From assembly GCA_964608315.1 (NCBI GenBank), contig CAZSNF010000002.1, positions 124,001-188,000 on the forward strand: DNA of 64,000 bases, in the 5' to 3' direction. The position numbers and the translations under genes are program-made. This document shows positions 33,854 to 44,182 of the stretch, one piece after another (position 1 is the first letter of the stretch; each line of letters begins with the position of its first letter). This stretch comes from VXPQ01 sp964608315 (GTDB lineage: Bacteria > Bacteroidota > Rhodothermia > Rhodothermales > VXPQ01). The notes under the pieces were generated by a model. It was not told where the DNA came from and searched no databases. It worked only from the letters and a program-made list of their open reading frames with translations.

Positions 33854-36178
33854 ATGTCGGACTCGCGATACTCCAAAGAAGAACTGGAACGCTATTTCAG
33901 CGACCCTTCCGCGCGGCGAGGCGGGTCTGACCGATCTCGCGCCGGCGAAAAGCGAGGGTTACGCCGCCTTTTTCGCAACGAGGATCGGGCGCAGGCAGCG
34001 TTCCCGCTTTTTCTGATCGGGGGCGGCTTCATGGCCTTCGCCATCTTCCTGGGGGGATGGGCGTTGCTGCTCTCGGATGAATTGCCGGATTTTCGGCAAC
34101 TGGACAATCCTGATTTGCAACTGGCCACGGTCGCCTACACCACCGACGGAAAGGAACTTGCGCGCTATGCCTTCCAGAATCGCTCCTGGACCAGTTACGA
34201 CGATATTTCGCCCCACGCCGTCAACGCGCTCGTCGCTACGGAGGACCGGCGATTCCATAATCATTGGGGCATCGATCCGCGCGGCATGGCCGCCGCCGCC
34301 GTAGACGTGATTCGGAAAGGCGAACTGCGCGGCGCCTCGACCATTACGCAACAGTTGGCCCGCAACCTGTACAATCAGGATATCGGGTTCGAGGTATCCG
34401 TTTCCCGCAAACTCAAGGAAATGATCACGGCGGTGCTGCTGGAACGCCGCTACACCAAGCGGGAAATCATCGAAATGTATCTCAACACGGTGCCTTTCAG
34501 CAACAATGCCTACGGAATCGAGGCGGCGGCCCGCACCTATTTCAGCAAACCGGCGAAGGAGTTATCCGCGCTTGAGGGCGCTACGCTGATCGGGATGCTG
34601 AAAGCGAATACGTATTACAACCCCTACCGCAATCCCGAAAATGCGCGCCGCAGACGGAACGTAGTCCTGAGCCAAATGGCGAGCCAGGGTTTCGTTTCGC
34701 AGGAATTTTACGACGAACGCCAGGCCGATTCGGTCCGCACCGACTACAACCCGTCCTCGGAAGTGACCGCCGCCCTGGCGCCCTACTTCGCCGAGCAGGT
34801 GCGGCTGTGGATGCGGGAATGGGCCGCGGAAAACGGGCATAATCTGTACCAGGACGGTTTGCGCGTCCACACGCCGCTTGATTCGCGGATGCAGGAAATC
34901 GCGCAACGGGCCGTAGACGAAAACATGGAGGGCCTTCAGGCCGTCGTGGATTACGAATGGAGTTACGGAGGCAGGTTCTGGCAGACGCTCGAACCATATC
35001 TGGAGCAAACCGACTACGAACCCTGGGCCCGGTACTGGCGCAACAATCCCGCAACGCTCCGGTCCTTCGTTCGGAGCACGGAGCGCTACCGCTCGCTTCT
35101 CCGCCAGAGCGATACATCGCCGGAGGACGCCGTAGCCCGGCTCCTCGAAAACGCCGCCTTCATGGATTCGCTCAAAACAGCGAGGACGCGGCTTCAGGCG
35201 GGGCTCGTATCCATTGACCCTCATAACGGGTACGTCAAGGCGTGGGTAGGCGGACGCAACCTGAAAACCGAGTGGTACGATCATGTCAACAAGGCGGCGA
35301 GGCAGCCCGGCTCGACCTTCAAGCCGTTCGTCTACACGGCGGCGATCGACAACGGATGGGCTCCCTGGCATCAACTTCCGGATAGCGCGTTCTCCTATGT
35401 GGACCCGGTCACAAAGGTGCAATGGCGCCCGCAAAATGCAGACGATCGGGCGTCGGGACAAATGATGAGCCTGGCCGAAGGATTGGCGCAGTCGAAAAAC
35501 ACCATTACGGCCCGCGTGATCACCGAGCTGGTGAATCCGGAGGAGGTTGCGAAATATGCGCAGCGGATGGGCATACGAAGCGAACTGGATGCGGTCCCGG
35601 CGCTGGCGCTCGGCACCAGCGACATCACGTTGCTTGAACTGGCTACGGCGTTCGGTACGCTGGCGAGCGGCGGATTGCATCGCGAACCGGTTCTTGTTAC
35701 GCGGATCGAGGATCGCTATGGGAATATATTGTACGAGCATACCGACTCGCCGCGGGAGGCGCTCTCCCAACAGACCGCGTACGCCGTCGTAAATATGATG
35801 CGCCGCGTGATCACCGACGGGACGGGGCGGCGCATCCGCGGGCAATACGAACTGTACGAATACGACCTGGCGGGCAAGACGGGAACCACGCAGAACCATG
35901 CGGACGGCTGGTTCGGCATGATGCACCCCGACCTGGTGACCGGCGCATGGGTGGGCTTCAACGACCGGCGGGTGACCTTTCGTTCGTTCTGGTGGGGACA
36001 GGGCGCGCACAACGCGCTGTTTCTGGTGGGGTCCTACTTCCGGGGCCTTGTCGATTCTGAAGAAATAGAAATCAGCAGGGAACCGTTCCCCAGTCCGGAA
36101 GAGGCGGGATGGACGTACGACGCGCCCAGCGGAGAGGAAAGAGAAGTAAACGCCGGCGAGCGCAGCGTCGATTGGTAG
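33854..36178 (+). CDS. Penicillin-binding protein 1A (bifunctional glycosyltransferase/transpeptidase)
   Basis: 774 residues, a class A PBP that polymerises and cross-links peptidoglycan in the periplasm. It has a basic cytoplasmic head, one transmembrane helix (LFLIGGGFMAFAIFLGGWALLL), the GT51 motifs ATEDRRFHNHWGID and GASTITQQLARNLY, and the transpeptidase motifs STFK (in RQPGSTFKPF), SKN (AQSKNT) and KTGTT. ATG 33854 is preferred; an in-frame TTG 7 codons upstream also exists and neither has a clear ribosome-binding site. A weak hairpin (GAACGCC/GGCGTTC, 36245-36268) lies downstream, before the convergent ispE. Confidence 0.94.
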   Translation: MSDSRYSKEELERYFSDPSARRGGSDRSRAGEKRGLRRLFRNEDRAQAAFPLFLIGGGFMAFAIFLGGWALLLSDELPDFRQLDNPDLQLATVAYTTDGKELARYAFQNRSWTSYDDISPHAVNALVATEDRRFHNHWGIDPRGMAAAAVDVIRKGELRGASTITQQLARNLYNQDIGFEVSVSRKLKEMITAVLLERRYTKREIIEMYLNTVPFSNNAYGIEAAARTYFSKPAKELSALEGATLIGMLKANTYYNPYRNPENARRRRNVVLSQMASQGFVSQEFYDERQADSVRTDYNPSSEVTAALAPYFAEQVRLWMREWAAENGHNLYQDGLRVHTPLDSRMQEIAQRAVDENMEGLQAVVDYEWSYGGRFWQTLEPYLEQTDYEPWARYWRNNPATLRSFVRSTERYRSLLRQSDTSPEDAVARLLENAAFMDSLKTARTRLQAGLVSIDPHNGYVKAWVGGRNLKTEWYDHVNKAARQPGSTFKPFVYTAAIDNGWAPWHQLPDSAFSYVDPVTKVQWRPQNADDRASGQMMSLAEGLAQSKNTITARVITELVNPEEVAKYAQRMGIRSELDAVPALALGTSDITLLELATAFGTLASGGLHREPVLVTRIEDRYGNILYEHTDSPREALSQQTAYAVVNMMRRVITDGTGRRIRGQYELYEYDLAGKTGTTQNHADGWFGMMHPDLVTGAWVGFNDRRVTFRSFWWGQGAHNALFLVGSYFRGLVDSEEIEISREPFPSPEEAGWTYDAPSGEEREVNAGERSVDW

Positions 36179-36276
36179 CGGCGGGCGGCAATGAAAAGGT
36201 TGGTCTTGCGGCGACAGTTCGCCACATGTCTGACGACGAAGGCGGAACGCCTTGAACGAGCGGCGTTCGGGAAAGG

Positions 36277-37182
36277 CTATTCGCCGCCCGCTCGTCCCCG
36301 CCAGGTTCGACAACCGGATCGGCGAAGGCGCTCTTCCGCTTCGGCGGCTTGCGTTTCGTCCTCGAACGCGCCGTACACCGCCGCGCCCGAACCAGACAGG
36401 GACGCATACGCAGCGCCCGCCTCTTCAAGGGCGGCCTTCGCCGCAGCGATTCGAGGGTAACGGGGCAATATGACGCGCTCGAAATCGTTCGTCAGTTCTG
36501 CGCGCCAGCGGTCGGGATCGGCGGACAACAACGCCTCGCGCACATCCGGGCGATTCTGATCGTTCGGCTCGACCAGCGCATACGCCGCGGCGGTCGAGAC
36601 CTGTACGGGCGGCGCCGCCGCCACAAGGATATACGGAAAAACGTACGGGACGCCGCGTTCGAGAAGCGGCGTCAGCGCATCGCCGCGCCCTGCGCCGAAC
36701 GCCGCCGCATCGCCCGCCGCGAAGAACGCCGCATCCGCGCCGACGGAGGCCGCGATGCGGACCAGCTCCTCCCGGGGGCGGGCCAATCCCCACAATTCGT
36801 TGAGCAAATGCAGGGCCGTTGCGGCGTCGCTCGACCCGCCTCCCAGCCCGGCGCCCACGGGAATAGTCTTGCGCAACTCGACAACCGCTCCCTTGTCCGG
36901 GTCAAGACGGCGGGCGGCGCGCCAGACCAGATTGTCGGGGCCCGGCGGAACCTGGAGTAAATGATCGGCGGGCGTCGCGTCTTCCACCGGAACCACATGC
37001 AGCGGTCCGGCGAAAAGCGCCGCTTCGGCTCCCTCGCGGCGGGCGGGCGGCTGCACAGACACTTCGTCGGCCCAGCCGATCCGCAAAAAGACGGTTTCGA
37101 TGTCGCGATAGCCGTCGCGGCGCTTGCGAAGCACCTGCAATCCGAGATTGATCTTGGCGGGGGCAGACTTGCGAAGCGTCAT
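36277..37182 (-). CDS. ispE: 4-diphosphocytidyl-2-C-methyl-D-erythritol kinase (IspE)
   Basis: 301 residues of the GHMP kinase fold. IspE phosphorylates CDP-methylerythritol in the MEP pathway. The start KSAPAKINLGLQVLRKRRDGYR, the phosphate loop PVGAGLGGGSSDAATAL and the C-terminal SLSGSGAAVYG are all intact, a useful contrast with the degenerate GHMP protein at 26750. It is convergent with the PBP gene and divergent from the exopolysaccharide operon. Confidence 0.95.
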   Translation of the reverse strand: MTLRKSAPAKINLGLQVLRKRRDGYRDIETVFLRIGWADEVSVQPPARREGAEAALFAGPLHVVPVEDATPADHLLQVPPGPDNLVWRAARRLDPDKGAVVELRKTIPVGAGLGGGSSDAATALHLLNELWGLARPREELVRIAASVGADAAFFAAGDAAAFGAGRGDALTPLLERGVPYVFPYILVAAAPPVQVSTAAAYALVEPNDQNRPDVREALLSADPDRWRAELTNDFERVILPRYPRIAAAKAALEEAGAAYASLSGSGAAVYGAFEDETQAAEAEERLRRSGCRTWRGRAGGE

Positions 37183-37439
37183 GGCGCCGGAAGGATGAAT
37201 CGCATTAAAGTCCGGGGAACCCGGCCCTTCGCCGTCGGTTGAATTACCTTTGCAATACCCCTTGAAATTCCCGAAAAAAGACGTATTTTACCAAGATACG
37301 CATTTGTATATTTCTGCCGTCGCACTTTCACCTGTCCCGGTCGAGCCTGCCCGCATATCGTTACAGAATTCTCTCGTACTTCCATAATCCGAATGCTCCG
37401 AGCGCGCGGCCCGCGCTTTTCGGCATCCCTGCAGACGGC

Positions 37440-39245
37440 ATGACAGGCCGAATCTTGTTTTTTTCGTTGCACAGGCGCCTCTTTATCCGGAGCGTTTCGG
37501 CGTGGGCGCTCCTCGCAATCTGTTTGCTCGCGCCCAAGGCTGCGCAAGCCCAGTTCGATTCCCCGTTGGGCAATGCGGCGTCTCCGGCGACCAGCGGCCC
37601 GGAAACGAATCCGCTCCAGAACCAGCTGACCCGCTTTCAGGGCGCGGAGGGCATGATTCCCCTGGAGGGAACGGTGGACGCAGATCAATATATCGTGGGT
37701 CCGGGGGATCTCTTCGAAATATCCGTAGGCGGCCCGCAGCCCCTCATGGCGCCGACCGCCGTGTCCGCGGACGGTTTTTTGATCTTGCCGGAGGCCGCCG
37801 CCGTGCAGGTGGGCGGATACTCCCTGCGCGAAGCGCGCAGCCGGGCGAAAGATGCGTTACAGGAATCTTTCCGAAACGTGCGCGTGGAAATCGCGCTGGC
37901 GCAACCGAGGCGATTCTACGTGCATGTATCGGGGGCCGTGCCCTTCCCTGGACGCTATCTGGCGACGCCCGTGGGGCGCGTGGCGGGCGTACTGAGCCTG
38001 GCGTATGCGGACACGACGCGAGCGCCGACCGGAAATATGCGGTTTGGCCCCGCCTTGCGAAATGTCCTGCTGACGCATACGGACGGAACGCAGGAAACGG
38101 TGGACCTGTTGCGATACCACGCCACCGGCAGCACGGAACATAACCCGTACCTGCGGGACGGGGACGTGGTGTCCGTGCCTGCGTTCGATCCCGATTACGG
38201 TTCGGTCTTCATATCGGGGAACGTGGCCTTCCCGGGGATATACGACCACCGGCCCGACGATACGCTTGCGGACCTGCTTGCCCTGGCCACCGGACAGGAA
38301 ACGCCCGGTTATGCGCAACAGGTTCGGCTCGCCCGCGTACTTGACGACGGCTCTGCGGAAGCCAACATATACGATATAGCCGCGCTGTACGGCGGCGAAA
38401 ACGTACCCGTGCTCGCGAGAGACCATGTGCATGTGCTGGTCGAGGACATGGCGCGCGGCGTAGCCGAAATCGACGGATGGGTGCAATACCCCGGCGCGTA
38501 TCCCATTCGCTCCGGCGAAACGACCCTTCAGGGCCTCGTAACCCTTGCGGGAGGGCTGCGGCCGGAAGCGCTGGCGCGGGCGGCGCATCTCAGGCGGCCT
38601 CCCCTGCCCATGCCCGAACCGGAGTACGACGCCCGATTCGGCGTGCTTGCGGGCTTGCCCGATGCGGTTCCGGCGGACACGCTGGCCCTGCTGCAATCCA
38701 CTCGTCTGGCGGATATGGACTTCTTCGGCAATGCCTACCTGAAGCATGACCTGCAGATGCAGAGCAGCGTACCGATCGATTTGACCGCGGCGCTCGGCGA
38801 AAGAGCCGCCCCGATTCTTCTTCAGGATGGCGACAAAGTGTATGTGCCGCGCGACAACAACCAGGTTTTCGTTTTCGGGCAGGTGAATCGACCGGGATAT
38901 GTTCCGCACCGGCCCGGTATGTCGACGGAGGAATATTTGCGCGCAGCAAGCGGGCCGGGAGAAAACGCCGGAAGTTCCTATGTCATCAAGGCCGGGACCA
39001 ATCGCTTTGTGGCGGCTTCCGAAGCAACCGTCGAATCGGGAGACCGCATCTTCGTGAATCGGAGAACCATGCTGGCGGACACGGAAGGATTGCAACAGCT
39101 CCTGAACGATGGCGAGCGCCTTGGCTTGGATGATGAGCGGATGAGCCTGGAAAAACGATCATTCACCGTCCAGACCATCCTGGCGACGGTTGGAACCATC
39201 ACGGGATTCATCACCACGTACTTGCTGATCCAGCAACAGCAATAA
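37440..39245 (+). CDS. Polysaccharide export outer-membrane protein (Wza/SLBB family)
   Basis: 601 residues. A signal peptide (SVSAWALLAICLLAPKAAQA) is followed by a Poly_export domain (DQYIVGPGDLFEISVGGPQPL with ILPEAAAVQVGGYSL) and three or more SLBB domains (YVHVSGAVPFPGRY; SVFISGNVAFPGIY; EIDGWVQYPGAYPI; VFVFGQVNRPGYVP). A hydrophobic C-terminal stretch (ILATVGTITGFITTYLLI) ends in Gln repeats. It should form the outer-membrane exit for an exported polysaccharide. It is the first gene of the locus, with a 257-base upstream gap that contains TACCTTTG (37245-37252), which resembles the Bacteroidota -7 box; I could not find a matching -33 element. Confidence 0.9.
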   Translation: MTGRILFFSLHRRLFIRSVSAWALLAICLLAPKAAQAQFDSPLGNAASPATSGPETNPLQNQLTRFQGAEGMIPLEGTVDADQYIVGPGDLFEISVGGPQPLMAPTAVSADGFLILPEAAAVQVGGYSLREARSRAKDALQESFRNVRVEIALAQPRRFYVHVSGAVPFPGRYLATPVGRVAGVLSLAYADTTRAPTGNMRFGPALRNVLLTHTDGTQETVDLLRYHATGSTEHNPYLRDGDVVSVPAFDPDYGSVFISGNVAFPGIYDHRPDDTLADLLALATGQETPGYAQQVRLARVLDDGSAEANIYDIAALYGGENVPVLARDHVHVLVEDMARGVAEIDGWVQYPGAYPIRSGETTLQGLVTLAGGLRPEALARAAHLRRPPLPMPEPEYDARFGVLAGLPDAVPADTLALLQSTRLADMDFFGNAYLKHDLQMQSSVPIDLTAALGERAAPILLQDGDKVYVPRDNNQVFVFGQVNRPGYVPHRPGMSTEEYLRAASGPGENAGSSYVIKAGTNRFVAASEATVESGDRIFVNRRTMLADTEGLQQLLNDGERLGLDDERMSLEKRSFTVQTILATVGTITGFITTYLLIQQQQ

Positions 39246-39250
39246 TAGTA

Positions 39251-40477
39251 ATGACCTCCGAAACCTTGCTCCCGCCAGACGAGAAGGATCCGCCCGCGGG
39301 ATACGACGAGCGGGCGCGCCGCGAACGGGCGGAAGACGCACTCTGGGCCGTGCTGGGTACGTTGTACCGACGGCGGAGAGTAGTGATTGGGGTTACGGTC
39401 TTTGCAGGCGTGGCGTCTGTAGTGATCAGCCTGCTCCTCGCCAACTGGTACCGCGCCGCCGCTCGCGTACTCATTCCGGAAGGGAGCGATAGTTCATTGG
39501 CTGCCGGCCTGTTAGGGGGATTGCCTGCAGGAGCGGCAGCTCTTTTAGGCGGCGGTCCTGCGGGAGATTATACGCGCTATCTGGCTATCCTTACCAGCCG
39601 CTCCATGATGGAAGCCACTGTGGATTCTTTCGACCTTATCACAGCGTACAAAACAGAGGATAAGGAATATCCGCTGGAAGAAGCCCGTGCGATCCTGGAG
39701 GACAATGTATCCTTCGAAGTGGACATGGAGTACTATTTTCTATCCATCTCTGTTCTGGATCAGGACCGACAGCGCGCTGCCGATATGGCTAATTTTCTGG
39801 TGCGTCGTCTTAATGAAATGAGCGTAGGGCTTTCCAGCGAGGGAGCGTTCGATTATCGCCGTTCTCTGGAAAAACGCTACGAGGAAGCCCGGACCGCCAT
39901 GGATTCCGTACTGTACGCCGCACAAAAATTTCAGGAAGAACACGGCGTTTACGATCTGACCTCCCAAACAGAAAGTTTTTTTGAGCAAGTGGGTACGCTC
40001 CGCAGAGGCGCACTGGAAGCAGAAATTCAATATGAAGCGCTTCGATCGCAATACGGCGAGAATAATGCGCAGGTCCAGACCATACGGGAACTCGCCCTTG
40101 CCGCCGATCAGAAATACCAGCAGGCATTGGCTGGTAAAGAACAAATGCTCCCCGTAGCGCAGGAAGAAGTGCCTGCGGTTGTACGCACCTATCTCGAACT
40201 GGAACTGGAAACCATGATTCAGCGCGGTGTTCTCGAAGTACTGGCGCCGTTATACGAACAGGCGCGTTTTCAGGAAGACCGGGAGGCGCTGGCCGTACAG
40301 GTTCTGGACGAGGCGATCCCGCCAACGCGCAAAGCAAAACCGAAACGGTCGATTATCTGCATCCTCGCGACGTTATCCGCCTTTCTGCTGGTCGTAGCGT
40401 ATGTGCTCGCATATGACTGGTGGGAAAGAAACTACGGATACCTTCTGCGAAGGCTCCAAGCGCGCACTTCGGGGTAA
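39251..40477 (+). CDS. Wzz/chain-length determinant family protein
   Basis: 408 residues. Two transmembrane helices flank a periplasmic part: VVIGVTVFAGVASVVISLLLANWY near residue 45 and SIICILATLSAFLLVVAYVLAY near residue 375. Between them are the Wzz-type N-terminal segment (RAAARVLIPEG) and long coiled coil (RRSLEKRYEEARTAMDSVLY). No cytoplasmic tyrosine-kinase domain is present. It regulates the length of the polysaccharide chain. It follows the export gene by 5 bases, and its TAA overlaps the next ATG in TAATG. Confidence 0.85.
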   Translation: MTSETLLPPDEKDPPAGYDERARRERAEDALWAVLGTLYRRRRVVIGVTVFAGVASVVISLLLANWYRAAARVLIPEGSDSSLAAGLLGGLPAGAAALLGGGPAGDYTRYLAILTSRSMMEATVDSFDLITAYKTEDKEYPLEEARAILEDNVSFEVDMEYYFLSISVLDQDRQRAADMANFLVRRLNEMSVGLSSEGAFDYRRSLEKRYEEARTAMDSVLYAAQKFQEEHGVYDLTSQTESFFEQVGTLRRGALEAEIQYEALRSQYGENNAQVQTIRELALAADQKYQQALAGKEQMLPVAQEEVPAVVRTYLELELETMIQRGVLEVLAPLYEQARFQEDREALAVQVLDEAIPPTRKAKPKRSIICILATLSAFLLVVAYVLAYDWWERNYGYLLRRLQARTSG

Positions 40478-41934
40478 TGACCAGCGAGAAACTGTCCCTT
40501 TCTCTTGACGCACTCACGCCTGAGCGCCTGTTCGCATGGACACGGCCGCTGCTCTACGCAGGACTGACATTCGGCCTTCTCCTTATTCTATTGGGCGCCT
40601 GGCTTTCGACCCTCCTTTTAGTCGCACTGGCTGGAGCATCCCTCGCCGCCCTTGTCTTCGGAGTCCTGGCGCGCAACGAAATTGCTCTGCTGTGCGCCGT
40701 GCTGGCCGGTTTCGTTGTTTCGGCCAACTACGAAGCCGGATTTCAAATACAGGAGATTTTGTACGGGCTACTGTACTTTGGCTATCTAACGCACTGGTTT
40801 ACAAGTCGTCTTTTCTTTTATCGAGACCATGTCCTGAAAACACCCATCGACTGGGCGCTTTTTCTCTTTCTGATCTACGTTACGCTGTCTCTCGGACTTA
40901 CCCCCTTGCTTGGCGGAAACATACAATTCGCTATCAGCGAATGGCTGGCCATTACGATGTTGGCCTTCTACTTTCCAATCAAGGAAATTTGTATCCGTCG
41001 CGCCGATTTGCTCCCTCAAAAGCCTATTTTGATGAGCTTGGGTTTCGTAACGCTCTTTATTGCGCTGAGAAATTTCTGGTTTTACCAAACTGATATAAAC
41101 AACGCCGAATTTCTATGGCAAATCGCCACGGGACGCGTCGTTACGAACGAACATGTGCTCTTGATGGGCGGTCTTATTGCGTTGACTATTTTGTTGTACA
41201 GTCGGAAAAAGCTCCATGCGACGGCTATTGCGGGAATTTTTACGATTCTGTCCGCGGCTATCGTGATCGGACAAAGCCGAGCCCTTTGGGTATCGTACAT
41301 GCTGGGCATTGCTGTTATCTTCTTGTGTGTTAATCGCAAAAAGAAGTTCTGGATCGTATCCATCGGCGCCTTCGGGGGAATAATGTTCCTCGCAATGGGG
41401 ACACTCGTTTTCGACAATTTCTTTTCGCTCATTATCGCCGGACTTACACAACGCTTCCTGTCCTTGCAGACTGCCACCGTCGAGGATCTTTCCCTGATCA
41501 ACCGTTTCTTTGAGGCGCGCGCCGCACTGGAATACATCAGTATGAATCCCGTCATGGGATACGGCTTTGGAGTTCCGTTGAAGTATTACAGTCTCGTCTA
41601 TGAGTGGACCCATGAAACCTCGTTCATTCATAACGGCCCGGTGGGCATATGGTACCGCCACGGCCTCATAGGACTTGGACTTCTCGGCACATTCTATATC
41701 GGAACCATTGCACGAACCATTCGAATACTGCGCATACCCGCCAGTGCGCGACTGGACCGTATAGTGGCCATTTTCGTCATGGCGTGTCTGATTGCGGAAA
41801 GCCTCGTCGGAAACACGGAGAACCCGTTCGCTACCGGCGACAAGACCCTGTTCATCGGGGCTTTGGCCGGCCTTGCCGCTGCATCAGCCCACAACACGGC
41901 CCAACTTGCCCAGCCCAAGCCTCATGCCGCCTGA
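40477..41934 (+). CDS. O-antigen polymerase/ligase family membrane protein
   Basis: 485 residues with about ten to twelve hydrophobic helices. A large periplasmic loop near the C-terminus contains RFFEARAALEYISMNPVMGYGFGV and THETSFIHNGPVGIWYRHGLIGL, the Wzy_C pattern of polymerases and WaaL-type ligases. Given the flippase and Wzz neighbours, Wzy-type polymerase is the better guess. The start overlaps the Wzz stop by one base, and the end overlaps the flippase start by 11 bases. Confidence 0.85.
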   Translation: MTSEKLSLSLDALTPERLFAWTRPLLYAGLTFGLLLILLGAWLSTLLLVALAGASLAALVFGVLARNEIALLCAVLAGFVVSANYEAGFQIQEILYGLLYFGYLTHWFTSRLFFYRDHVLKTPIDWALFLFLIYVTLSLGLTPLLGGNIQFAISEWLAITMLAFYFPIKEICIRRADLLPQKPILMSLGFVTLFIALRNFWFYQTDINNAEFLWQIATGRVVTNEHVLLMGGLIALTILLYSRKKLHATAIAGIFTILSAAIVIGQSRALWVSYMLGIAVIFLCVNRKKKFWIVSIGAFGGIMFLAMGTLVFDNFFSLIIAGLTQRFLSLQTATVEDLSLINRFFEARAALEYISMNPVMGYGFGVPLKYYSLVYEWTHETSFIHNGPVGIWYRHGLIGLGLLGTFYIGTIARTIRILRIPASARLDRIVAIFVMACLIAESLVGNTENPFATGDKTLFIGALAGLAAASAHNTAQLAQPKPHAA

Positions 41935-43246
41935 ATACACAGCCGGCAATGTCGGAAAAAGACACCTTCGATCCGGCTTGTTGGCAAACATATCCTGGTT
42001 GAGCATTGCCAACGCCATCGTGAAGCCGCTATGGTTTCTGTTCATTACGGCGGCGTGCATGCGGATTCTCGGCGTACAGGAATTTGGCGTCCTGACGGCG
42101 GCATTGTCGCTAACTATGATTGCCGCGGGATTCGTCGATCTAGGGATGGCGCCGTACACCGTGCGGGAAGTATCGCGGGCGCTGGATAAGGCGTCTTTCT
42201 ATTTTTCCAACTTCATGACATTGAGGGTAGTTAATTCGCTTTTCGCCTGGGGAGGCGCTATGTCTGTTGCGATGTTGCTTGATTACCGCGGTAATGCACT
42301 GCTGGCCGTGTGCTTCGCGGGCATGTATGCCCTGACGCTGAACCTCACGAACTACTGCCGCAGCATGTACCAGGCATTCGAAAATTTGCGTCAGGAAGCC
42401 GTCATGCTGATCGTGGAAAAGGCGCTGGTCATTGGGGGCGGTCTGTTTCTACTGTTCGCCACTCGCTCGGCAGCGTGGACGCTCGCTGGCATGGCGCTGG
42501 GCATGACGGTGACCACCGGCGTCAACATCCTGCGAATCGACAAGCAATTCGCAAAGATACGCAGATCTTTCGTGAACAGCGATTTCCTCAAGCGATCACT
42601 CAAAATCATGATTCCGTTCGGCCTGGCCGGCTTGTTCACGGTGATGTATTATCGCGTGGACATGGTGATGATCGAGGCCATACTCGGAACAATCCCCACC
42701 GGACAGTACGGGGCCGCCTACCGTATTCTGGAGGCGTTGCACATACTACCGACTATCGTAGGCTTAGCTGCTATTTATCCCCGACTCGCCCGGCTGCAGA
42801 ATGATGGAGCGTATTCTGATTTCAAGCGCCTGCTGAGAAACGGCTTGCTGGGCCTCGTCGGCATTAGCATACTTGTCAGTCTTGTACTTACCGCCCTGTC
42901 TGGCACGGTGATCCGGCTACTGGATCCTGACCCCGCCTATGCTCCTGCTGCTGACGCCTTGCGCGTGCTTGCCTGGACCTTCCCGTTCATATGCGGCAAG
43001 ACCCTTCTGTATTCGGCGCTGATCTGCATGGATCGGCAACGCCTCGTTGCCATTGCGCTTGGATTCGCTGTTCTGTTTAACATAGCATTGAACGCATTCA
43101 TGATCCCGGCGCAGGGAATTCACGGCGCCGCTATTGCGACGATTCTTACCGAAGTATTGCTTACGGCAATCTTTTCCGTGTATTATGGGCGTATGCATCT
43201 TGCCCAAGAAGTTACACGGAAAAAATTAGCGTCGAGCACCGCGTAA
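41924..43246 (+). CDS. Oligosaccharide flippase (Wzx/MOP superfamily)
   Basis: 440 residues, mostly membrane helices, with the polysaccharide-biosynthesis MOP layout: an N-terminal helix pair (NISWLSIANAIVKPLWFLFITAACMRILGVQEFGVLTAALSL in part), FVDLGMAPYTVREVSR, and in the second half IPFGLAGLFTVMYYRVDMVMIEAILG. It would flip lipid-linked repeat units across the inner membrane. ATG 41924 (MPPEYTAG) avoids the long overlap with the previous gene. It is the last gene of the tightly packed forward operon before an AT-rich gap. Confidence 0.87.
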   Translation: MPPEYTAGNVGKRHLRSGLLANISWLSIANAIVKPLWFLFITAACMRILGVQEFGVLTAALSLTMIAAGFVDLGMAPYTVREVSRALDKASFYFSNFMTLRVVNSLFAWGGAMSVAMLLDYRGNALLAVCFAGMYALTLNLTNYCRSMYQAFENLRQEAVMLIVEKALVIGGGLFLLFATRSAAWTLAGMALGMTVTTGVNILRIDKQFAKIRRSFVNSDFLKRSLKIMIPFGLAGLFTVMYYRVDMVMIEAILGTIPTGQYGAAYRILEALHILPTIVGLAAIYPRLARLQNDGAYSDFKRLLRNGLLGLVGISILVSLVLTALSGTVIRLLDPDPAYAPAADALRVLAWTFPFICGKTLLYSALICMDRQRLVAIALGFAVLFNIALNAFMIPAQGIHGAAIATILTEVLLTAIFSVYYGRMHLAQEVTRKKLASSTA

Positions 43247-43450
43247 CATCAAAACAAGGACATCACAGGAAGGAAACTCCCTAACCTAATAAAAAAATTT
43301 ATATTACAATAATCACTGTCAGAAATATTTTATATGAATGTAGCTGTATACCCGGCTGTGCCAATGGCAGTACGGCGTTTATTTCGCAAAATATATTATA
43401 TATTATTCGTTATGCATTACTTGGAAGCATACGAAGATAAGTTTTCTCGA

Positions 43451-44182
43451 TTATACAATCCGACGAAATAAATAATTATGATTGTCCAGAGAATAATTTT
43501 CAAAACCAAATCTGCATATATTATCTACAATATTTTGAGTATCCATCTCTGTATAGCGTTGCACTGCATGATGATGAAATTCAACAAATATTTGTTCAAA
43601 AGGAAGGAGTTCATTTTTTTGAAGGTTTTGTAAAAGTTCATATTCGGCTCCTTCAATGTCTAATTTTAATATATCCACAGAATCAAGTTCAAGATAATTA
43701 AGCAAGGATATTGGCGTAATGCCCCTTACCTCATAAGAAGTTCCCTCGTCACGCACTACATTAGCATGATCTGTCATAATCGATCCGCTTTCATTGACAT
43801 TGGATTGAAAAAATGTTAAGGTGCCGTTACTTGCACATATTGCAAATGGGACGTGTATGAAACGATCTTCATATTTTTTAGCAAGATCGGACAATGCAGG
43901 CCTGTGCTTTAATGTCGGATCGACAGCAATACATTTTGCATCGTAACGCTCAATCATATTTGTAGAAAATTCGGCGACGGAGCCGCAACCGACATCAATT
44001 ACGGTGAGACGTTTTTGCGCCTCTGGCGTATAAAAGAATATGAAATCGGGAGCAATATATCGAATTCCTTTCGTTCTGAACCAAATACGCCTGACAGCTT
44101 TCAACAGCATCCGTCGGACAGCTCGGTATCCACGATGTACATAGTGCATAAGAATTGCGGGGCTAACATGAGAAGATTGCAA
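43451..44182 (-). CDS. FkbM family SAM-dependent methyltransferase (AT-rich)
   Basis: 243 residues. The methyltransferase core shows LTVIDVGCGSVAEF, IAVDPTLKHR and the FkbM-type SVDILKLDIEGAEYELL. Family members O-methylate sugars and polyketides, and a polysaccharide modification fits the surrounding locus. The gene reads against the operon, is much more AT-rich than its neighbours, and lies in an AT-rich patch (43250-45650). This points to recent acquisition. The 204 bases before it (43247-43450) are AT-rich with no gene seen. Confidence 0.82.
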   Translation of the reverse strand: MQSSHVSPAILMHYVHRGYRAVRRMLLKAVRRIWFRTKGIRYIAPDFIFFYTPEAQKRLTVIDVGCGSVAEFSTNMIERYDAKCIAVDPTLKHRPALSDLAKKYEDRFIHVPFAICASNGTLTFFQSNVNESGSIMTDHANVVRDEGTSYEVRGITPISLLNYLELDSVDILKLDIEGAEYELLQNLQKNELLPFEQIFVEFHHHAVQRYTEMDTQNIVDNICRFGFENYSLDNHNYLFRRIV